A DNA stretch of 64,000 nucleotides from assembly GCA_018296165.2 (NCBI GenBank), contig JACKQL020000036.1, positions 186,001 to 250,000 on the forward strand, in the 5' to 3' direction. Positions 31,636 to 41,986 of this stretch are shown piece after piece. Origin of the DNA: Termitomyces sp. T153 (lineage: Eukaryota; Basidiomycota; Agaricomycetes; Agaricales; Lyophyllaceae). The translations under genes and the position numbers were made by a program. The number at the start of each line of letters is the position of its first letter. Position 1 is the first letter of the stretch. The notes below the pieces were generated by a model that did not search any database, was not told where the DNA came from, and saw nothing but the letters and a program-made list of their open reading frames with translations.

Positions 31636-32845
31636 ATGTCTCAGCTTGCCAACTCAGACACACCCTCAAAGGCCCCAGCCCCACAGAATGAAGCCTGGAC
31701 TTGCCTGCTACACCTAAAAACCCAGGTGCAGCTGACACAATCATCTCTCACCCACTATACAACTGAACTCTCTACCCTCCATCAAACCACAGATCTGATC
31801 TCCCAATTGCTCCAGGCATTGCTCAAATGCCTAACTCCTACCTCCGCCCCTCCTGTGGCAGCAGAATCAGCCCTGCCCACATTGACACTCATCCTCTGCA
31901 ACTCCAGTGACCCTATGACTGCAGATCCTGCACCCTGCACTATCAGATGCATATGATGGTGCCTGCTCCGGCAGCAAACAATTCCTCTAATCCTGCCTCA
32001 CCTACATCCACCTCAGTAGGGACACCTTTGACTCCAATGCATTGAAAATAGCCTGGGTACTATCATACATAAAGATGGGACGTGCTTCCACCTACACATT
32101 ACAAGTCTTTTGTTGCCCCAGAGGTGTGGGGAGTTTTCCAGACTGGGCTGCCTTTGAGAAGGACTTCTGCATGGAGTTCTTCCCATTGGACCCTGCCAAG
32201 ACTGCAGTATTGACATTGCAATATGGGCAAGGAAAATGCACACTGGACAAGCACATTGACTTGTTCTGAGCTCTGGTCAAGCAAGCTGCCTACCCTGATG
32301 GCCTTCAACTATGCCTCACCATCCAGGATGGCCTGCACCCTGTGTTGGTGGAATGCATTGACAATCTTGTGGAGAGTCACCTGGACAATGAAAAGATCAT
32401 GTTATGGTATGAGGTTGCATGGGACCAGTGGCAACTCATGGAGATTTGGAGGGAGCTCCACCGCCCACATTCCACAATGCGCCCTGCTCCAATCACCAAC
32501 TTCTGTTACCCTGTACCTGCTTGCCCAATGCCCATTCTTACTCTGGCCACTCCCATGCCATGCCCCCTGCTACCAGATATCCCCATCATGGATGTGGCCA
32601 GGCAGCTCTGTGCTGCACCACTGTTATGTCAGAGATGCCAGAAACCTGGGCACTTTGCACAGCATTGTCCCCTGGGCCTGGAGGAACATTACTTCTCTGC
32701 AGTGGAATAGGAGGAACTCCTCCTGCAGCTGCTAGCCATGAAGGATGCTGCCAGAGCTCTGTTGCTAGACATGCCCACTCCAGAGTTGATCCTGGAGGAG
32801 ACCAGTGAGTGTGTGGCACCTTTGGAGCTGGCAGAGGATTTTTAG
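31636..32845 (+). pseudogene. gag: Family H gag with intact zinc knuckle, frameshifted
   Basis: Starts MSQLANSDTPSKAPAPQNEA. The N-terminal helical region (LETQVQLTQ-like) is shared with the second copy at 36373. A capsid-type segment follows (ALKIAWVLSYIKMGRA, FEKDFCMEFFPLDPAKTAV, YGQGKCTLDKHIDLF) with a stop at 32268-32270, then DGLHPVLVECIDNLVE. The CCHC knuckle CQRCQKPGHFAQHCP near 32630-32672 keeps all four ligands. A further stop follows at 32708. This domain order is that of a Ty3/Gypsy gag, distinct in sequence from the Tf1-like family. Confidence 0.8.
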
Positions 32846-33079
32846 GAGAGTGACAGATGAGGTGTACACCTCCATTGCTGGGTACTAACAGGTTCTCATG
32901 TCTGTCAATAGAAAATGAAATTGCTTCTTCTGACGCCCTTCATCCTGAGACAGAAGAACCTCAACACCCCCCTTCAGATGTACAAACACTAACTCCAGAG
33001 CCCCCACTAAGCTCCCTGACACCTCCAAGAGTCCACCAACATGCCCTGCCTGGGCATGCCAAATGCCCTGACAGTATAT

Positions 33080-33507
33080 GATGGCATCCAGCCTGGTCTG
33101 CCAACTCCCTGCACCTTGATGTAGAGATTGAGACAATGGACACTCAGCAAGCCTGTGGAGTCATAGCTCTGCTGGATAGTGGTGCAATGGGATTGTTCTT
33201 GGACTCAGAGTTTGTCAAATGCCATGGCCTGACCATGCAGCCCCTCTCCAAGCCAATTCTGGTCTACAACATCAACAGAACACCTAATGAAGCCAGTGCC
33301 ATCAGCTCCATGGTTGACCTGGTGCTCTGCTATTGGAATCATGCAGAGCATGCTGTTTTTGCTGTTACCAGCTCCAGTAGGCAGGACATGATCCTGGGTT
33401 TCATGTGGCTCTATGAGCACAACTCTAAAGTGGACTGGACCAAGGGAGAAGTAACCATGAGCAGGTGCCCTTGGAAGTGCTCCACCTGTGCTGCTAAGGA
33501 CAGAGAA
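33080..33507 (+). pseudogene. Family H retropepsin
   Basis: Contains the protease site A-L-L-D-S-G-A-M-G-L-F near 33168-33200 and a matching D-M-I-L-G-F-M-W-L block near 33388-33414, both typical of Gypsy proteases (DSGA and ILG). The catalytic Asp is intact. The frame runs into the LTR at 33508. Confidence 0.8.
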
Positions 33508-34532
33508 TGTCACAACCTGCTCCCTAGCTCCTGACACTGTTCCCAGTCCTTCCCAATGCTCTGCCCAACTCCCCCAACCCCCGTCCACCCTCTGTGCTCA
33601 CACTGAGTAACTCTAATGCTTCTCTGGCAAACCTCAACGGCCCCCTGACCAACTCTGATGCCTTCTCCACAGCCATCAACACTTCTCCCAAGCTCCTGGA
33701 ACTATCCCCACTGTTCCTGACCCTGTTATATGCCTCCAACTCATTGCCCTAGTTTACCCGACCCACTCTGGAGTATCACAATGACCTCAGAGCAGCTCGC
33801 ATCCCCAGATAATCCCATCAGAATATCACTGCAGCCTGCCCCTTGATCATACCCGACACCTGTCGACTTCACACAGCTCCATCGAGCCCCACTGCCATGC
33901 CCACTGTCCTCCAGAACTATCCAGTAGTCAGTATATAAGTTGTAGAGTAGCTCCTCGTACTTTAGTCTTGATATTACTTGCATTTACTGGTTTCTTGTGT
34001 CTTGTGTTTTGTTCCATCTCTGTTTCTATTTTTAGTCCTGAATCTATCTCTTTTTCTGTCTTGTCTCACCTAATCTCCATCTTGTCTTGACTGTCTATAT
34101 TTCCTTTGTTTCTCTAAGTCCCTTTCATCTCTGACATCAGTACGAACTCTGCGCACACACTACAAACCCCAAACATTCTTACAACAACTCTGGACCTCGC
34201 CCTTCACTCGGCCCTGGGCCCACCAAGTCTTACTTGATTCCCCATCAAACTCCAGCTCTGTCCCCGACCCTAGCTAAGCCTCCATCTGTCCCGCAATCTA
34301 TTTATGCACTTATGAACTTGTCCCTGATGCCCAAGCCCAACGCTAATATACTTGGTCTTAGACTTCCCCAGACCACTCTGGACTTGCTCAGACTGCTTCC
34401 CTTAGCTCCCTCTTGCAAGTCTCTCCACTCCACACCACCCCCGGAGCGCTAGGTTATAAGTGCAGAACATCACGTCTGCCTAGTAAGGATTTGCCAGTGT
34501 AGCTGAGCCCCCATTGTCAGCGGAACCTAACA
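33508..34532 (+). repeat. Copy F 5' LTR
   Basis: TGTCACAACCTGCTCC to GGAACCTAACA, 1,025 bp, with TATATAAG near 33935 and TTAGTCTTGATATTAC near 33961. The 3' end reads TAACA instead of TGACA, a G-to-A transition. Confidence 0.85.
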
Positions 34533-34564
34533 TAATATCAAGACTCCCCCTTATCCTGTTCTCA

Positions 34565-35442
34565 ATGTCTGTGTATAACCCCGCATACAACCCCACCAGC
34601 TACCTAACCAACATTTATGGTTGGCTAATCCCTGAAAATCCTTATGCCCCATTCTACCCAGGCCCCCCTGCAGATCCATACATTCCCTGCCACTAGACTC
34701 CTGACCCCAACCAGGCATTTTACACACCCTCCATCAGCCAAGAAATCCCTCCAAGCTGGCGCTGCCCTTCAGCATTCCCCACCAACAGTAACAACCCCCA
34801 CATGTACTCCAGAGGATACTCTGCAGCACCCCCCAACCCTGCCCTACCTTCCCCCTGCCCACTACTACATGTACTCAGTTCCCGCTGCAGCCCCAGCCCC
34901 CCCAGAGCACCCAGATAATTATTCTCCCCCTCATCTGCCATTCTCCGCTCAGGTTCCCTCATCCCCCAGACAGCAAAGAGTCAAAGCCTATGTCCAACAG
35001 CGCAATGAAGTCCTCTGCTTCCTCTGCCTCTCTCCTGCAGAGTTTGCAAGATGTGCCTGCACTCTCCTTGTCAACCTAGGTTACCCTGACACCTCTGCAA
35101 CTCCAGAAGTTTGGGTGGATTGACTCCTCGACTTCCACAAATGCTACTTGCAAGGGAACCTCCCAGAAACTATGCAAGGCACCCTGGGCATCGACGCTAA
35201 CTTACGGAACAAGCTCTGCGTGTTGGTTGAAGAAATCCACACCAGTCTGAACTCCTGCCCCTTCAAAGATCCTCTGAACCCCTCCTGCTCCTTCCATGTG
35301 CAATGTGAGGAACCTGTCAGAGCACAAAGCAAAGCCCCGCCTCCCATTCTCCACCAGCAGGAAGAACTCAATGTGGCCTCCAGCATCTTGAGGAACCTCA
35401 ACCCTGCAGCAGAATTGTTCGACCAACCCACCACCCACACCT
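34565..35442 (+). pseudogene. gag: Copy F gag N-terminal part, frameshifted
   Basis: Starts MSVYNPAYNPTSYL, the family gag start. A stop lies near 34694 and an extra base near 34845 shifts the frame. The conserved helical block (SPRQQRVKAYVQQRNEV, FARCACTLLVNLGYP, GNLPETMQGTLGIDAN) runs from about 34965 to 35220 and ends with NVASSILRNLNPAAELFDQP near 35430. Truncated before the capsid domain. Confidence 0.8.
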
Positions 35443-35757
35443 ACCATTTAGACATGAACTTAAAATTGTGGTCACTAATAATAGAACTCAGGAGACTGTG
35501 GAGTCTCACAATTTCTCACATGTAAATTCTGGACAGCTGCAATGCTGTCATAGTTGTGTGCACCAGAATTAGGTGGACCATGCTTGTCATACAACAAATA
35601 ATTACTCATAGGTAGTTATACTCCTTGGACTCAGGAAAGGAACCTAGAAAGTCCATTTCTATTGAGTCCCATGATTTGACTGACATGGGCAGGGAATGTA
35701 GTTTCCCTGAAGAGAGCTTATTGCTCCATTTTGCCCACTGACACAGTTGGCAGGTGG
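35443..35757 (-). pseudogene. Integrase fragment of a third Gypsy family
   Basis: The minus strand reads C-Q-L-C (end of the HHCC zinc finger), KLHSLPMSVKSWDSIEMDFL with the first catalytic Asp, FPESKEYNYL, TSMVHLI, IVRLHSLLSSIISDHNFKF with the second catalytic Asp, and stops at KFMSKW. Stops at about 35610 and 35535 show decay. The sequence differs from the Tf1-like integrase (SMDHIVELPNSKGFDAILV), so it is a separate family. Confidence 0.8.
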
Positions 35758-36530
35758 TGCAGAATGCTCATGCATCTGCAACTACAGTGTCAGGAGACCA
35801 CTGTGGCTGGACCCCTGGATTGTTTCTTTTATTCCAAGACAACTGCTCATTGTGGACCTCCCACCTTTGGGTCACAGGTACTTTTGACTATGGCTATTGT
35901 TTAGTTATATTTGTAATGCATCATGTGCCCAGCCTTGGCAACAGAGGCATGTGACTTTTCTGTCCTACTGTATAGTTGTGTCCTATGAGTCCAAAGGCCT
36001 AGAGTGTAGCATTTTGCCTAGAGAGTTCCTCAGACTTGTTCTCTTTGGATCTCTCTTTGCCAGGTGTAGAGAACTAATTTAAATATATATTGTAAAGAAG
36101 ATAATCCTTTTTTCTGAGATTTATTAACTGAGATAAACTCCTTTCAAGAAAAAATTGGATTTTTTATTTGCAGACACTGTAAAGTGCTGAATAGACTTTG
36201 GATCTCCCTTTGCCAGTTGTGCAATTGAGCACAGCCTCCAGAGGTTGCCCTTACAGCAGAACAAGTCTCTAGATTTGGTCTGGGAGCCCCCTTTTTAATT
36301 GCCTGAGTTTCTACTTAGTTTCTCAAAAGGTCTCTTCCCCACTAGTGTTTTGGTACCACCTGTGCTCCTCCTATGACCCAACCAGCCCCTGTAGCACCTC
36401 CCTCTGATGATTCAAGCCCCCAGGACAATGCCTGGAGTCATTTGCTGTCTCTGGAGACACAGGTTCAGCTTACCCAAGCCTCCCTTACTTCCCACACTGC
36501 TGAATTCACTGGACTCCATCTGTCAGATTC
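35758..36530 (+). mobile_element. Family H, copy 2: leader and gag N terminus
   Basis: The leader from about 35990 shares blocks with 31370-31600. A gag start at 36373 (MTQPAPVAPPSDDSSPQDNA, then LETQVQLTQASLTSHTAEF) matches copy 1. It is cut at 36530 by the LTR of copy D. From 35758 to about 35990 I see nothing assignable. Confidence 0.65.
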
Positions 36531-37675
36531 TGCTGACTATAGGGGCTCAGCTGCAGTGGGCAAGTCCTTACTAGGCAGATGCAACATCCTGCACTGATAA
36601 CCTGGCATTTGGGAAAGGTCCAGACTTCAGATACTTGTGAGGATAAGTGAGGGAGAGTGGTCCAAACAAGTCTGGGGTGGTCCAGGCAAGTCTAAGACAA
36701 GGAATGGGGAAGGTTTGGACTTGAAGGGGTGTCAGGCACAAGTCCAGAAGCAAGTATTGGAAGTGCAGGGCAAATGGAGGCTACATGAGTGATGGGAGTG
36801 GGGCTGGAGTTTGATGGGGGATCAATTGATGTTGATGGGTCTTGGGGCTAAGCAAATAGCAAGGTCTAGAGTTGGTTTATGAATGTTTGGGGTTTGTCAT
36901 CATAAGTGTGGGGTTTGTAATGGCATTAAGGTTTAAGGGACTTGAATATGATGAAGGAAATGGAGTCAAACAAGAGGAGCCAGAGTTGAGGCAAGATTGA
37001 GACAAGAACAAAAATAGATTCAAGCAGAGGTACAAAACAATAATGAGACAATAATGGAAAACCAGGAGACTGAGATAAGACCAGGAGACTGAGAGAAGGG
37101 AAAACATAACATGAAACATGAAACACAAGAGACAAACAATCAGAAACACATCAGGTAAAGCAAGCAATATCAAGACTAGAGTATAGAATGTTACTCTATG
37201 ACTTAAATACTAACTACTGAGACATCTCCAGGGATAGTGGGTCTAGCAGCAGGGCTTGTTGAGGTCATGCGGGGCCAACAGGTGTCAGTTGTGATCAGGG
37301 GGCAGGGTACGGTGATATACTGATGAGATTATGATAGGATCAGCTGGGGTTGTGGGCTGTCCCAGAGTCATTGTAATGCTCCAGAGCTGGTCAAGTAAGT
37401 CAGGGTGACAAACTAGTGACATATGCCAGTATCAGGAACAGTGGGGGGAGAGGGGTTTTAGGGGCTCAAAAGAGGAAGGAGTAGCGTCAAGGTCTATGGG
37501 GAGACATGTCAGAGTTAGCCAGGAGGCCATTGGGGTTTGCTGGAGAAGTGTCAGAGTCAGCTGGAGTAAGTGTTGTGGATGAACAAAGGTTGGAGGAGTT
37601 GAAGGGGGAACTCCAGAGGAGCAAGGTGGCTTGGGGAGAGGGGGGCTCTAGGAATGGGTTATGACATCACCTCCT
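36531..37675 (-). repeat. Copy D 3' LTR
   Basis: On the plus strand TGTCAGATTC to GGTTATGACA, 1,145 bp, followed by ATCACCTCCTCTTCAG, the complement of the polypurine tract. Confidence 0.85.
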
Positions 37676-37882
37676 CTTCAGTGTTGAGACCCTTGAGACA
37701 TGGGGCATGAGTCAGGAATGGGTGGGGGGCATGGGAATCAAAGTCCAAGCAATATTGATCAAACTGCAGCAAGTAGCAGTGGCATAGGGAACAAAGTCAA
37801 AGTGTGATTGTTTTTCATCAAGAAGCTCTTTCTAGGAAATTAAAAGGAGGTGGGACATACTCTGATGGCCTCATTTCTTCCC

Positions 37883-39562
37883 ATGTCTTCTGCAGCACCT
37901 TTATCATCTTCTCCCTCACCAACCCCACTCCACCCCCCTCTGATGACAACCATGTAGCCATGTGAGTGGAATACAAGCATTGCCAGAGGGAGTTTAACCA
38001 GTGGCAGGACTATAGGAAGGTGGATTCAATGCACTGCCATTGTGAGTGTGGTGTTCTTGTCCTGGAGTTGCTGATTGAGCTTGAATAGAGTTGTCCTTGG
38101 CAGTGGTGGGCTCCTCCAGGGGTTCCTCTTGCATGAGAGGATTGGGGCCTACTGGCTGTTCAGTCTTAGCTACTCCAAGTTGTTCCATGAGACCCAGTCT
38201 GGGAGTGGGGATTGTTCACATTGTTCCAGAGGCACAGAGAATTTCACAGGTGCAGGTAATGCTGGAGGTATTTGCAGGAGCAGTGGAGCATGCACAGGGT
38301 CCTCCAACCCTGGAGTGGTGCTAGAACAAGACTCTGGTGAGTCCTTAGTTTGTTTTGCAGTATTTGCTGATTAGTCATTCCAGTGTGCCCTCTGTGCCTG
38401 GCAGGAGGAATCATGTGAGTTTGATGAACCTTCTGCAGAGTTCTGCCACACTACTTCAGTTTGCCTCCCATGCTATGCAAGGCACAAGAAATGCTCAGTT
38501 TCACTGGAGTGGCATGTGGCCTGCATTGCTATGGAGCAGGGGTGAGAGTAGAGCTGGGTGAAGGGGCAGTTGAGCAAGAGCTGGAAGGCCAGGGCATTGG
38601 GTCAGAAATTGAATCTAGAAGGTGAGGGAAACATGGGGTGGCTGATGGGGAAGGTGGGACCTCTCTAGGGTGGATGGAGGGAGGGGGCTCCAGACAAGGG
38701 TAAGTGGAGGGTCTCTCTGCTGCCAGAGGTGGGGCCCAGCAAGAGGCTACAAGGCCAAGAGACAATGGCAGGCCTCCCTGGGCCCCACATGTACTCTCTT
38801 AGCTCAGGAGTGCTGATGGAATGTTCATTGAGCTTGCCTGAGCCCATGCCTTTGAGTACCAAGACCTTCCTTTGTCACTAGGTGGAGGGTTTATAGAAGA
38901 TTCTGATGATGCAAGAGGGGGAGCTCCAGAAGGCAGGAAGGATTGAGACACAGTGCAGAGGGAGAGAGATGTGCTGTGACAGGATTACAACATGGTGGTG
39001 CAAACAGCCATGGCAAGGGCATTGGAGGTGCAGGGTCTGCAGGAGCATCTAACACAGTTGGAGGCATGGTCCACAGAGGAGGCAAAGGAATGGTTGAGTT
39101 TGGAGGAGGGAGGTTTATCTCAGGCAGAAGCAGAGGCTGCAAGGTGACAGGAAGAGTGGGTGGCAAACAAGGCTGCCTTGTGGTGTGTGGGCATGTTATA
39201 TGAGTGTTTCTCCCTTTGTTCTTGACTCTTCTGACATGGTCTGGGTAGGCTGGATCTGGAAGCACTGAGTCCTCTTAGATGGAGCTTCAGCAGCATTTGT
39301 GTTGATTCAGGACAGGGTAGTGCATGTGCCTGGGAATCACCCTCCAGAGTTGGAGCAGGGGGTGGTGCAGCTAGGATGGTGTTTGGTGGGGCACCAGCAT
39401 TGCAATGCAGTAGCTCCAGGATCATAGTGGGAGGTGGTGGCAGATGTAGGGGAAGTACTGCCTGGGCTTGCAGAGGTCCTAGCAGTGGTGAAGGCTCAGA
39501 TGGAGGTTGATTTGGAGATTGGGAGGACAGGTGGAGGGATCCCAGAGGGGGGAGGAGAGTGA
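37883..39562 (+). pseudogene. Copy D antisense gene: six-cysteine cluster and coiled-coil protein
   Basis: This 1,680-bp gene lies opposite to gag-pol. ATG at 37883 (MSSAAPLSSSPSPTP), 44 bp after an ATTAAAAG box. Exon 1 holds a YKHCQREFNQWQDYRKVDSM segment. Intron 1, 38042-38088, and intron 2, 38337-38383, both have GTGAGT donors and a TGCTGAT branch site. Exon 3 opens with the cluster CALC-x6-C..CLPC-x6-C (38384-38494), with all six cysteines and a spacing of CX2CX6CX15CX2CX6C. A Gly/Ser-rich part and a coiled-coil-like segment follow (LEVQGLQEHLTQLEAWSTEE near 39030). A third intron-like stretch lies near 39190-39245. The last exon ends IPEGGEE and a stop at 39562. Stops in exon 1 (37955) and elsewhere make this copy inactive. 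A Gal4-like DNA-binding role is only an inference. Confidence 0.7.
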
Positions 39563-39739
39563 AGTGGTGGCCCAGACCTCATCTTCTTGTTCCTTTTATG
39601 CTGTTGTAGGCTTTTCTTATACAATCTTGTATTGGTAGTCCTGTATACACAATCTCTCAGATTTTTTGCTAAGTGTATGAAATTCAGATTATGTGAGGGA
39701 ATGAGAAAAATGAAACACATGGTGGACTACTTGTGGAAG

Positions 39740-40167
39740 TTGAATCCTTAACACATCCAGAGGCAGGAGTTACACCCACTAGTGCCATCTGTATCAGCTA
39801 GTCCTAGGAGTCTCAGGGCTTGATAGAGTGTTGTAGATGGGAGTTCCAGAGTTGTGCAGGGATGCTGGGGGGTTTTCTGTGGGGCTCCTAAGTGTTTTGA
39901 TGGTGTGGGCTAGTGTTTGTTTAGAGGCATTGACTAGGGGGGTTTGGAGATAGTGGGTGGAGGTCCCTCAAGCCTTGGAGTTATGTTGATTAGGCCAGAC
40001 AGAGTTGCTGAAGGTCCTGCTAGAAGGTGGGCATGCTTGAGTATGCTTGATGGCAGCATTGGTTTTGTCCTGGAGGGGTTGGCAGAGAGAGGTGGAGGTC
40101 CCTTAGCAATTGTAGGTGCAATGGAGTAAGGGTTGTCCTTGAGGAGCAGGGTAAGCCAGAGGTGGGG
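39740..40167 (-). pseudogene. Copy D: remnant of chromodomain and integrase C terminus
   Basis: Blocks correspond to copy B 43810-43960 and 44160-44480: the CATCCAGAGGCAGGAGTTAC stretch, the end of the chromodomain, then the segment for the integrase C-terminal region. The chromodomain core is deleted. Confidence 0.6.
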
Positions 40168-40760
40168 ATCCAGGTACAAGTCCAGAAGCAAATATTGTAG
40201 GTGTGGAGTAAGCGGAGGCTACATGGGTGATGGGAGTGGAGCCAAAGCTTGATGGGGGATCAACAGAAGTTGATAGCTTTTGGAACTGAGCAAGTAGCAA
40301 GGTTCAGAATTGGTTTAAAAAATGTTCAGGAGTTGTAATTGTGAGTGCAGAGTTTATAAGGGCATAAGGTTGAGAGAACTGGGACATGATAATGGAAATG
40401 GAGTCAAACAAGATGAGACAGAGTTGAATGGAGCAAAACAGAGTCAAGATGAGATTGAGACAAGAATAAAAATAGATTCAGGCAGAGATATGAGACAATA
40501 ACAAGAACAATAACAAAAATAGAGACAAGACAAGACTGGGAGACTGAGATAAGAGAGAACATAACATGGAACATGAACATGAGACAGAGACAATCAAACT
40601 ATAGGTAACGTTAAGCAATAGGTAATATCAAGACTAGAGTATGAAGAGCTACTCTACAACTTATATACTGACTACTGGAGAGCTCTGGGGGACAGCGGGT
40701 GTGGCAGTAGGGCTTGCCAGAGCCACACAGAGTCAACAGGTGTTGGTTATGATCAGGAGG
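40168..40760 (-). repeat. Copy E 3' LTR, first part
   Basis: It matches the family LTR from about position 200 onward on the plus strand, without the TGTCAG start. It contains the complement of TATATAAG (near 40662) and of the transcript-start block (near 40627). Copy B interrupts it at 40760, and it resumes at 51786. Confidence 0.8.
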
Positions 40761-41772
40761 TGTCAGATTCTGCTGACAACGGGGACTCAGCTACACTGGC
40801 AAATCCTTACTAGGCAGACACGATGTCCTGCGCTTATAATCTAGCGCTCTGGAGGTGTCGCAGAGTGGGGAGACTTTTGAGGGGAAGCTAAGGGAAGCAG
40901 TTCAAGCAAATCTGGAGTGGTCTGGGGAAGTCTGGGACCAAGTATATTAATGTTGGCTTGGGCAGGCATTAGGAACAAGTTCATTAGTGTGTAAATAGAG
41001 TGCGGGGTAAACAGAGGCTTCACTAGGGTCAGGGGCAGAGCCGGAGTTTGACAGGGGATTAAGTAAGACTTGATGGGTTTGGGGCTGAGCAAAGAGCGAG
41101 GTCCAGAGTTGTCATAAGAATGTTTGGGGTTTGTAGCATGTGCGCAGAGTTTGTACTGATGTCAGAGATGAGAGGAACTTAGAGAACCAAAGGAAATATA
41201 GACAGTCGAGGCGAGATGGGACAAGGTGAGACAAGACAGAGAAAAAGATAGATTTGAGACTAAAGACAGAAACAGAGATGGAATGAAACACAAGACATAG
41301 AAAACCAGTAAATGCAAGTAATATCAAGACTAGAGTACAAAGGGCTACTTTACAACTTATATACTGACTACTGGACAGCTCCAGAGAACAGCGGGCATGG
41401 TGGTGGGGCTTGACAGAGCTGCATGGAGTCAACAGTTGTCAGGTATGATCAAGGGGCAGGCTGTGGTAATATTCTGATGGGATCATTTGGGGACGTGAGC
41501 CACTCCGAGGTTGTTGTGATACTCTGGAACAGGTCGGGCGAACCAGGGTAGTGAGTCAGAGGTGTATGAAGGGGTCAAGAACAGTGGGGGAAGGTTCCTG
41601 GGGCTCAGGGAAAGTGTTGATGGCTGTGGAGAAGGCATCAAAGTTGGTCAGGGGGCCGTCAGGTGCTAGGGGAGTGTCAGAGTTACCTGAAGTGGGTGTG
41701 GAGGGTGGGTGAGAGTGGGGTATTGGGAAGGACTGTGTACAATGTCAGAGGTCTAGGAGGCAGGTCGTGACA
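40761..41772 (-). repeat. Copy B 3' LTR
   Basis: On the plus strand TGTCAGATTC to GGTCGTGACA, 1,012 bp, directly followed by TTACCCCCCCCTTC, the complement of the polypurine tract GAAGGGGGGGGTAA. Confidence 0.9.
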
Positions 41773-41986
41773 TTACCCCCCCTTCAGCGTCGAGACCCTC
41801 AAGATGTGGGGTGCAGTTCAGGGATCAGTGGGGCATGGGAATCAAAGCCAAGTAATATTGATCAAACCGCAGCAAGCAGCGGCGGCATGGGGAACAAAGT
41901 CAAAGCATGGCTGCCATTTGTCAGGGAGTCCTTCCCAAGCCATTAAAAAGGGTCAGACATACCTCTGAGTTCCTTGACTCTTTGCT

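Larger units (their letters stand above)
31290..33507 (+). mobile_element. Second Gypsy family (H), copy 1: leader, gag, protease; truncated by a Tf1-like LTR
   Basis: Leader sequence (about 31290-31635) is shared in blocks with 35990-36372, including ACTTGTTCTCTTTGGAT, GAGGTTGCCCTTACAG and AGAACAAGTCTC. Gag and protease follow. The copy stops at 33507, where the LTR of copy F starts; RT and integrase are not seen afterwards. Confidence 0.7.
33508..35442 (+). mobile_element. Tf1-like copy F: 5' LTR and start of gag only
   Basis: LTR 33508-34532, primer-binding site TAATATCAAGACT at 34533-34545, gag from ATG 34565. Homology to the other copies ends at about 35442, where an integrase piece of a third family begins on the opposite strand. 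Confidence 0.85.
36531..40167 (-). mobile_element. Tf1-like copy D: 3' LTR, antisense gene, end of pol; truncated
   Basis: The 3' LTR (36531-37675) and purine tract are followed by the antisense gene (37883-39562) and a deleted remnant of the chromodomain/integrase end. At about 40168 it joins the truncated LTR of copy E, presumably by deletion or recombination between two neighbouring copies. Confidence 0.8.
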
